A stretch of 64,000 nt of DNA. Origin: Thermohalobaculum sediminis (GTDB taxonomy: Bacteria > Pseudomonadota > Alphaproteobacteria > Rhodobacterales > Rhodobacteraceae). The translations under genes were made by a program, and so were the position numbers. The DNA lies in the NCBI RefSeq assembly GCF_023487995.1, contig NZ_JAMFKN010000001.1, forward strand, positions 186,001 to 250,000. Direction: 5' to 3'. Below the pieces are notes generated by a model. It was not told the origin of the DNA. It saw only the letters and a list, made by a program, of their open reading frames with translations, and searched no databases. This document shows positions 58,375 through 64,000 of the stretch, in pieces. The stretch's first letter is position 1; every line of letters begins with the position of its first letter.

Positions 58375-59637
58375 TCAGGCGGCCTTGCCAAAGACCAGCG
58401 TCGCGTTGGTGCCGCCGAAGCCGAAGCTGTTCGACAGCGCGACGTTGATCTCGCGCTCGCGCTTCTCCAACGGCGCGAGGTCGATCGGCGTGTGCACCGA
58501 CGGGTCCTCGAGGTTCAGCGTCGGCGGCGCCACCTGGTCGCGGATCGCCAGCACCGAGAAGATCGCCTCGACCGCGCCCGCGGCGCCCAGAAGGTGCCCG
58601 GTGGCCGATTTGGTCGACGACATGGTGACCCGGCTCGCATGGTTGCCCAGAAGCCGCGCCACCGCGCCCAGCTCGATCTCGTCGCCCAGCGGCGTCGAGG
58701 TGCCATGCGCGTTCACGTAATCGATCGCCGAGGGCTCGAGCATCGCATTCCGCAGCGCCGCCTTCATTGCGCGGAAGCCGCCATCGCCGTCCGGCGACGG
58801 CGCGGTGATGTGATAGGCGTCGCCCGACAGGCCGTAGCCGATCACCTCGGCATAGATCTTGGCGCCCCGCGCACGCGCGTGCTCCAGCTCCTCCAGCACC
58901 ACGATGCCGGCGCCCTCGCCCATCACGAAGCCGTCGCGCCCCTTGTCGTAGGGCCGCGAGGCGCGTTCCGGCGTGTCGTTGTAGCCGGTCGAGAGCGCCT
59001 TGCAGGCCGAGAAGCCCGCCACCGCGATCTCGCAGATCGGGCTCTCGGCGCCGCCCGCCACCATCACGTCGGCGTCTCCCAGCATGATCAGCCGCGCAGC
59101 ATCGCCGATGGCATGCGCGCCGGTCGAGCACGCCGTCACCACCGCGTGGTTCGGCCCCTTGAAGCCGTACCTGATCGACACCTGCCCCGAGCAGAGATTG
59201 ATCAGCGCGCCGGGAATGAAGAAGGGCGAGATCCGCCGCGGCCCCTTCTCCTTCAGCGTCACCGCCGCCTCGGCGATCGACTCGAGCCCGCCGATGCCCG
59301 AGCCGATCAGCACGCCGGTCCTCTCGCGCTCCTCGGGGTCTTCGGGCTTCCAGCCGGCATCGGTCACCGCCTGCTCGGCGGCCGTCAGCGCGTAGGTGAT
59401 GAAGCGGTCGACCTTGCGCTGTTCCTTGGGCGCCAGCCAGTCGTCGGCGTTGAACGTGCCGTCCGTTCCGTCGCCCAGCGGGATTTCGCAGGCGATCTGG
59501 CACGGCAGGTGGCTCGCGTCGAAATGCCGGATCCGGTTCGCGCCCGACTGGCCCGCCAGGATCCGCGACCAGGTCGCCTCGACGCCGCAGGCCAGCGGCG
59601 TGACCATGCCCAGTCCGGTGACCACTACCCGACGCAT
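58375..59637 (-). CDS. fabF: Beta-ketoacyl-ACP synthase II FabF
   Basis: FabF elongates acyl-ACP with malonyl-ACP in fatty acid synthesis and makes cis-vaccenate precursors. The 420-residue length is normal, and the catalytic triad is Cys in TACSTGAHAIG, His in NAHGTSTPLGD and His in SATGHLLGAAGAV. MRRVVVTGLGMVTPLACGV starts the thiolase fold, and GFGGTNATLVFGK ends it. GGGGAGAAG precedes the ATG. It is downstream of acpP with a 152-base gap, in the conserved fabD-fabG-acpP-fabF-mltG order. Confidence 0.97.
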   Translation of the reverse strand: MRRVVVTGLGMVTPLACGVEATWSRILAGQSGANRIRHFDASHLPCQIACEIPLGDGTDGTFNADDWLAPKEQRKVDRFITYALTAAEQAVTDAGWKPEDPEERERTGVLIGSGIGGLESIAEAAVTLKEKGPRRISPFFIPGALINLCSGQVSIRYGFKGPNHAVVTACSTGAHAIGDAARLIMLGDADVMVAGGAESPICEIAVAGFSACKALSTGYNDTPERASRPYDKGRDGFVMGEGAGIVVLEELEHARARGAKIYAEVIGYGLSGDAYHITAPSPDGDGGFRAMKAALRNAMLEPSAIDYVNAHGTSTPLGDEIELGAVARLLGNHASRVTMSSTKSATGHLLGAAGAVEAIFSVLAIRDQVAPPTLNLEDPSVHTPIDLAPLEKREREINVALSNSFGFGGTNATLVFGKAA

Positions 59638-59789
59638 CCGACTTCTCCCCGAGATGTTCCTCTGATGCCGCGCGTCCCGGCCCGTCCGGCCGCGCGCCGC
59701 ACTTTATCCAAGCCCCTGACGGGACTGCAACACAAAGCGGCACCCGGTCGCCCGAATGCCGCTCTCGCCCGCGTCGCAGCGGTGGTCGG

Positions 59790-60026
59790 TCAGGCCGACT
59801 TCTCCGTGATGAACTTGACGGCGTCGCCGAAGGTCTGGATCGACTCGGCCGCGTCGTCGGGGATCTCGATGCCGAACTCCTCCTCGAACGCCATCACGAG
59901 CTCGACCGTATCGAGACTGTCCGCGCCCAGGTCGTCGATGAAGCTCGCAGCCTCGACCACCTTGTCCTCCTCGACGCCCAGATGCTCGACGACGATCTTC
60001 CTCACGCGATCCGCGATGTCGCTCAT
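59790..60026 (-). CDS. acpP: Acyl carrier protein AcpP
   Basis: A 78-residue acidic four-helix protein that carries acyl chains on the phosphopantetheine of Ser37 in [19 protein letters not shown]. It begins [17 protein letters not shown] and ends [23 protein letters not shown] precedes the ATG. The frame is open further upstream but that sequence is Cys/Arg-rich. It is between fabG and fabF, each about 150-160 bases away; these unusually long spacers for an operon may hold their own promoters. Confidence 0.97.
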   Translation of the reverse strand: MSDIADRVRKIVVEHLGVEEDKVVEAASFIDDLGADSLDTVELVMAFEEEFGIEIPDDAAESIQTFGDAVKFITEKSA

Positions 60027-60189
60027 GTTCGCTCCTTGCATTCCCTCGGGCCGACCTGGCCCCGCTTGCTCGTATCTTCCCCAAGGCGCACAGGAACAGG
60101 CCCCCCGGGTCCGGCCCGCGCGTTCCTTAGCACAAAGGCCGCGCATGGCAAATTCAGATTTCGCCCCTTGCTGGGGCGTCACGCCGGGC

Positions 60190-60927
60190 TCAGATCATGG
60201 CCATGCCGCCATTCACATGCAGCGTCTGGCCGGTCACATAGGCCGCCTCGTCCGACGCCAGATACACCACCGCGGCCGCGATTTCCTCGCCCGTGCCCAT
60301 GCGCCCGGCGGGGATCGCGCCCATCAGCTTCTCCTTCTGCTGGTCGCCCAGCTTGTCGGTCATCGCCGTCTCGATGAAGCCCGGCGCCACGCAGTTCACC
60401 GTGACGTTGCGCGAGGCGACCTCGGCCGCGAGGCTCTTCGACATGCCGATCATGCCCGCCTTGGCGGCCGCGTAATTGCCCTGCCCCGGATTGCCGGTGA
60501 CGCCGACGATCGAGGTGATGCCGATGATCCGCCCCCAGCGCTTCTTCATCATGCCGCGCAGCACGGACCGGCTCAGCCGGAAGGCCGAGGTCAGGTTCAC
60601 CTCGATGACCTGCGCCCATTCCTCGTCCGACATGCGCATGAACAGGTTGTCGCGCGTGATGCCGGCATTGTTCACCAGGATGTCGATCCCGCCCATCGCC
60701 TCGGCCGCCTGCTTCGGCAGCGCCTCGACCGCCTCGGCATGGCCCAGGTTGCAGGGCAGCACATGCGCCCGCCCACCCAGGCTCGACGCAAGCTCCTCCA
60801 GCACGCCCGCGCGCGTGCCCGAGAGGCCCACCACCGCGCCCTGCGCGTGCAGCGCCCGCGCGATCGCGCCACCGATGCCGCCCGTGGCACCCGTGACCAG
60901 CGCCGTCTTCCCCGTCAGGTCGAACAT
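60190..60927 (-). CDS. fabG: 3-oxoacyl-ACP reductase FabG
   Basis: FabG reduces 3-oxoacyl-ACP with NADPH. The 245-residue SDR has the cofactor motif [12 protein letters not shown] and the NNAGITRDN strand, then catalytic Ser in ITSIVGVTG and the Tyr-Lys pair in NYAAAKAG. The C-terminal [21 protein letters not shown] is typical. GCAGGAGGCGG precedes the ATG at 60927. It follows fabD after 221 bases. Confidence 0.97.
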   Translation of the reverse strand: MFDLTGKTALVTGATGGIGGAIARALHAQGAVVGLSGTRAGVLEELASSLGGRAHVLPCNLGHAEAVEALPKQAAEAMGGIDILVNNAGITRDNLFMRMSDEEWAQVIEVNLTSAFRLSRSVLRGMMKKRWGRIIGITSIVGVTGNPGQGNYAAAKAGMIGMSKSLAAEVASRNVTVNCVAPGFIETAMTDKLGDQQKEKLMGAIPAGRMGTGEEIAAAVVYLASDEAAYVTGQTLHVNGGMAMI

Positions 60928-61148
60928 TCCCGCCTCCTGCCTTGCCATCACCCGAAACCGGCGCCACGCCTGGGCCCCGCCCTGTGGCCCCGCAGCGCGT
61001 CCGGCCACCGCTGCCCCGGGCTCACCCCGGGGCCTCGCCGAAGCCGCCCCACGCCTGCCGCCCCGCGCGCCCCGGCCTCGACCCTGGGCCACTCCCGAAC
61101 CTCGCCCGAGCGACGCGCGCCCCGCGTCCCGTCGAGGCCGCCCGCGGC
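60928..61148 (-). other. Intergenic region between fabD and fabG
   Basis: Very C-rich on the plus strand, with no supported gene. It contains one GC hairpin (CCCCGG...CCGGGG near 61014-61033) of little strength. The long spacing inside a fab operon suggests a promoter for fabG, but no motif was recognised. Confidence 0.4.
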
Positions 61149-62087
61149 TCAGCCCGCCACGCTCGCCGCGAACGCCCGAACCTCGTCCGGCGTGCCGACC
61201 GCGGCCGTCGCGATTTCCTTGTCGATGCGCCGCGCCATGCCGCTCAGCGCCTTGCCGGCACCGATCTCGGCCATCTCGCGCACGCCCTGTGCGGCCATCC
61301 ACATCACCGACTCGCGCCAGCGGACCGAGCCGGTGACCTGCTCGACCAGCAGCCTGCGGATCGCCTCGGGCTCGCTGACCGCCTCGGCGCGGACATTCGC
61401 CACCACGGGCACCGCCGGCGCCTTGATCGCCACGCCCGCCAGCGCCTCGGCCATCCGCTCGGCCGCCGGCTGCATCAGCGCGCAGTGGAAGGGCGCCGAG
61501 ACCGGCAGCATCAGCGCCCGCTTCGCGCCCTTGGCTTTCGCGATCTCGACCGCGCGCTCGACCGCCGCCCGGTGGCCCGAGACCACCACCTGCGCCGGGT
61601 CGTTGTCGTTCGCGGCCTGGCAGATCTCGCCCTGCGCGGCTTCTTCCGCAACCGCCCGCGCCGCCTCGAAGTCGAGCCCCAGCAGCGCCGCCATCGCGCC
61701 CACGCCCACCGGCACCGCCCTCTGCATCGCCTCGCCGCGGATGCGCAGGAGCCGCGCGGTGTCCGAAAGCCCCAGCGCCCCGGCCGCGCACAGCGCCGAA
61801 TACTCGCCCAGCGAATGGCCGGCGACGAAGCTCGCAGAGCCGATCCCGACGCCCTCGGCCTCCAGCGCCCGCATCGCGGCGATCGAGGTCGCCATCAGCG
61901 CGGGCTGGGCGTTCGCGGTCAGCGTCAGCGTCTCGGCCGGGCCGTCCCAGATCAGCGCGCTCAGCTTCTCGCCCAGCGCCTCGTCCACCTCGTCGAAGAC
62001 CGCCCGCGCCGCCGGGTAGGCATCCGCGAGGTCCCGCCCCATGCCGACCGCCTGGGCTCCCTGCCCCGGAAAGGTGAAAGCGCGCAT
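61149..62087 (-). CDS. fabD: Malonyl-CoA:ACP transacylase FabD
   Basis: FabD moves malonyl from CoA to ACP. The 312-residue protein begins MRAFTFPGQGAQAVGMGRDL, with the active serine in AGHSLGEYSALCAAG, the arginine in IRGEAMQRAVPVGVGAMAA, and the histidine in SAPFHCALMQPA. GGAGGGACGG precedes the ATG at 62087; the GTG at 62099 lies inside that site, so was not used. It is the first fab gene in transcription order. Confidence 0.96.
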   Translation of the reverse strand: MRAFTFPGQGAQAVGMGRDLADAYPAARAVFDEVDEALGEKLSALIWDGPAETLTLTANAQPALMATSIAAMRALEAEGVGIGSASFVAGHSLGEYSALCAAGALGLSDTARLLRIRGEAMQRAVPVGVGAMAALLGLDFEAARAVAEEAAQGEICQAANDNDPAQVVVSGHRAAVERAVEIAKAKGAKRALMLPVSAPFHCALMQPAAERMAEALAGVAIKAPAVPVVANVRAEAVSEPEAIRRLLVEQVTGSVRWRESVMWMAAQGVREMAEIGAGKALSGMARRIDKEIATAAVGTPDEVRAFAASVAG

Positions 62088-62157
62088 CCGTCCCTCCACA
62101 TTCTCGTTGCCGCTCTCTTTTCCGCAGGGCCGCGGCTTGTCAAGGCACCCGCGCCGC

Positions 62158-63726
62158 TCACCAGAAGAACGCCAGCATCACCGCCGTCGCGGCCAGGATG
62201 GCAATCCCCTGCGCCCCCGGCCGCTTGACCAGCGGCAACGCCTCGGCCTCGGCCAGTCCCGGCCGCCAGATCAGCCCCTCGCTGTGCGCCGCATCCGGCG
62301 CGGGCTCGCGCAGCGCGATGGCCACGAACACGGCGGCGCTCAGCGCCGTCATGATGCCGACATTGATGGTGAAATGCAGGTCCCACCACCCCGCCTGCCC
62401 GGCCAGGAACAGCGCGATCCCCGCGGCATGGCCCAGGATCAGCGTCCAGAACGCGGCCTGGCTCGCGCCCCGACCCCAGAAGGCGCCCAGCAGGAACACC
62501 GCCACCACCGGCGGCACCAGGATCGAGAAGGCCTGCTGCAGATAGGCGAACAGCCCGCCGAAATTCGCGATGTTGGGCGCCCAGGCGGCGGCGATCGCCA
62601 TCAGGCTCAGCGTCGTGACCCGGCCCCAGAAGGCCAGCCGCCGCGGCTCGAGGACATGGCCGGGGCGCGAGACGAAGTCATGGATCACCAGCGTCGAGGC
62701 CGAGTTGAGCGTCGAGTCGATGCTCGACATGATCGCCGCGATCAGCCCCGCCAGCACCAGCCCCGCGATGCCAGCGGGCAGAAGGTCCACGACCAGCGTC
62801 GGGAATACCTGGTCGCCGTCCGGCAGGTCCGGGTAGAGCCCGATCGCCATCGCGCCGGGGATCACCATGATGAAAAGCGGCAGCAGCTTCAGCGCCCCGC
62901 CCAGGTTCGCGCCCCACTGCGCGTCGCGCAGGCTTGCCGCCCCCAGCACCCGCTGGGTGATGTACTGGTTCGTCGCCCAGTACCAGAAGCCCAGGACCGG
63001 CACGCCGACCAGCGTGCCCAGCCAGGGCAGCGCGGGGTCGTCCAGCGGACGGATCAGCGAAAGGTGCCCCTCGGGGATCGCCGCCTTCGCCGCCTGCCAG
63101 CTGTAGCCGAATTCGCCGAACACGATGACGGTCAGGAGCGTCGAGCCCAGGATCAGCACCACCGCCTGTATCACGTCCGTATAGACCACCGCGCGCAGCC
63201 CACCCGCGGCGGTGTAGAGCCCCGCGACCAGCGCCAGCCCGACGCACATCTGCCACAGCGGGATGCCGGGGAAGAACACGCCCAGCACCACCGATCCCGC
63301 ATAGATGCCCCCGGCAGTGTCCACCAGGATCGAGAGCAGCACCGTGAGCCCCGAGAAGTAAAGCCGCGCCCTCCGGTCGAAGCGCAGCTCCAGGTATTCC
63401 GGCACCGTGGTGATCCGCGCGCGCAGGTAGATCGGAATGAAGAAGGCCGACATGAAGACCAGCACGACGCCGGCCATCCACTCGTAGTTCGAGACCGAGA
63501 TCCCGCTCGCATAGGCCGCACCTGCCAGCCCGATCAGCGTGGTCGACGAGATGTTCGACGCGAACAGCGAACCCCCGATGACCGGCCACTGAAGCGAGCG
63601 GCCCGCCAGAAACAGATCCTCGCCGGTCTCGACCTTCCGCGCCACCATGACGCTGATCGCGACAATGACGGCAAAGTATATTGCGATGACGACGAGGTCG
63701 ACGATCGCAAGATTTGCCTGTGGCAA
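62158..63726 (-). CDS. Sodium:solute symporter (SSS/SLC5 family)
   Basis: A 522-residue inner-membrane symporter with about 13 helices. The LeuT-type fold is shown by SNISSTTLIGLAGAAYASG in helix 1 and the sodium-site serines in AAIMSSIDSTLNSASTLV. The helix 4-5 loop has ARITTVPEYLELRFDRRARL, typical of the family. The start is TTG at 63726, seven bases after GGAGGGG; ATG-type starts further upstream lie in non-protein sequence. The substrate may be a sugar, acid or osmolyte and cannot be told from sequence. It ends 70 bases before fabD. Confidence 0.9.
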   Translation of the reverse strand: MPQANLAIVDLVVIAIYFAVIVAISVMVARKVETGEDLFLAGRSLQWPVIGGSLFASNISSTTLIGLAGAAYASGISVSNYEWMAGVVLVFMSAFFIPIYLRARITTVPEYLELRFDRRARLYFSGLTVLLSILVDTAGGIYAGSVVLGVFFPGIPLWQMCVGLALVAGLYTAAGGLRAVVYTDVIQAVVLILGSTLLTVIVFGEFGYSWQAAKAAIPEGHLSLIRPLDDPALPWLGTLVGVPVLGFWYWATNQYITQRVLGAASLRDAQWGANLGGALKLLPLFIMVIPGAMAIGLYPDLPDGDQVFPTLVVDLLPAGIAGLVLAGLIAAIMSSIDSTLNSASTLVIHDFVSRPGHVLEPRRLAFWGRVTTLSLMAIAAAWAPNIANFGGLFAYLQQAFSILVPPVVAVFLLGAFWGRGASQAAFWTLILGHAAGIALFLAGQAGWWDLHFTINVGIMTALSAAVFVAIALREPAPDAAHSEGLIWRPGLAEAEALPLVKRPGAQGIAILAATAVMLAFFW

Positions 63727-64000
63727 CGGACAACCCCTCCAATTTATATTTTTTTTTTTTCCGCAAGGGCCCCATACCAGACAATCGGAATCATTTTTCA
63801 TACACGTGTTAGGGAATTATTCCATGATCCAGAATCGTTTTTGCGAAACGGAAAGCCCCGGCGGGTCGCCCCCCTGCCCCGTCCCGCCATCGCCCGGCCT
63901 TGCATCGGCGCCCGTCCGGCGCTATACGCGCGGCTTCTCCCGACGAGGAAAAGCGATCGCGTCGCCTCTCGTATGCGGGTTCGGGAGAAGCACGCCCGCA
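63727..64000. other. Upstream region of the symporter, window edge
   Basis: This AT-rich stretch holds a run of 12 T (63749-63760) preceded by AATTTATA, which on the leftward strand is an A-run just before the symporter ribosome binding site. A GGAATTATTCC dyad lies at 63814-63824. An ATG at 63974 opens a rightward frame to the window end (MRVREKHAR), but it is too short and lacks a clear ribosome binding site. No gene is called. Confidence 0.4.

Noticed and set aside
58309-62019. A 1236-codon open frame on the plus strand opposite the fab genes
   Set aside because: It runs across several well-identified genes and their intergenic gaps; its composition is that of an antisense shadow.

Overview
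The window is a GC-rich, densely packed piece of an alphaproteobacterial chromosome, most likely from the order Rhodobacterales. Three things point there. First, a Rhodobacter-type gene transfer agent (GTA) structural cluster lies between mltG/fabF/acpP/fabG/fabD and cysE, which is the usual Rhodobacterales position. Second, the arrangements cckA/recA/alaS and eno/ftsB/pdhABC are typical of the group. Third, alphaproteobacterial regulatory motifs are present: GTTC-N7-GTTC LexA boxes and a TGA-N9-TCA iron box. The taxonomic call is inference from gene content and order.

Layout. Positions 1-11400 hold hopanoid and isoprenoid genes: the end of squalene-hopene cyclase, hpnG, an unassigned methyltransferase, then a leftward block hpnN-hpnM-ispH-hpnH that makes and probably traffics hopanoids. 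Diverging from it are mlaA, ispA and a DapA-family aldolase/lyase. Positions 11400-22500 hold housekeeping genes: uspA, a YdcF-like/EamA/mazG operon, an iron-binding periplasmic protein with a candidate iron box, enolase, a Ca/Na antiporter, ftsB, and pdhA-pdhB-pdhC. Positions 22500-38900 run mostly leftward: an EF-hand secreted protein, alaS, recA with two LexA boxes, cckA, rsmB, guaB, two glycosyltransferases, a TPR-methyltransferase, rlmE, ppx/gppA and metF. Positions 39100-41460 are a rightward three-gene one-carbon unit (virulence-factor-family protein, second MetF-like protein, pterin-binding methyltransferase) that resembles part of a split methionine synthase.

Positions 42481-56917 are a nearly complete GTA structural cluster, read leftward from gp1 (small terminase) through gp2 (large terminase), gp3 (portal), gp4 (protease), gp5 (capsid), gp6-gp8 (head-tail connector and tail terminator), gp9 (tail tube), gp10, gp10.1, gp11 (tape measure), gp12-gp15 (baseplate) and a DUF2793 protein. 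As written, the capsid gene and the tail terminator gene are each broken by a single-base indel in a six-base C/G homopolymer. No other gene in the window shows a frameshift. If real, both would prevent particle formation. Two tandem hairpins separate the GTA from mltG upstream. The last part (57333-63726) is mltG, fabF, acpP, fabG, fabD and a sodium:solute symporter, all leftward.

I saw no rRNA, tRNA, CRISPR array or insertion sequence. Many very long antisense open frames are products of the high GC content and are left out.
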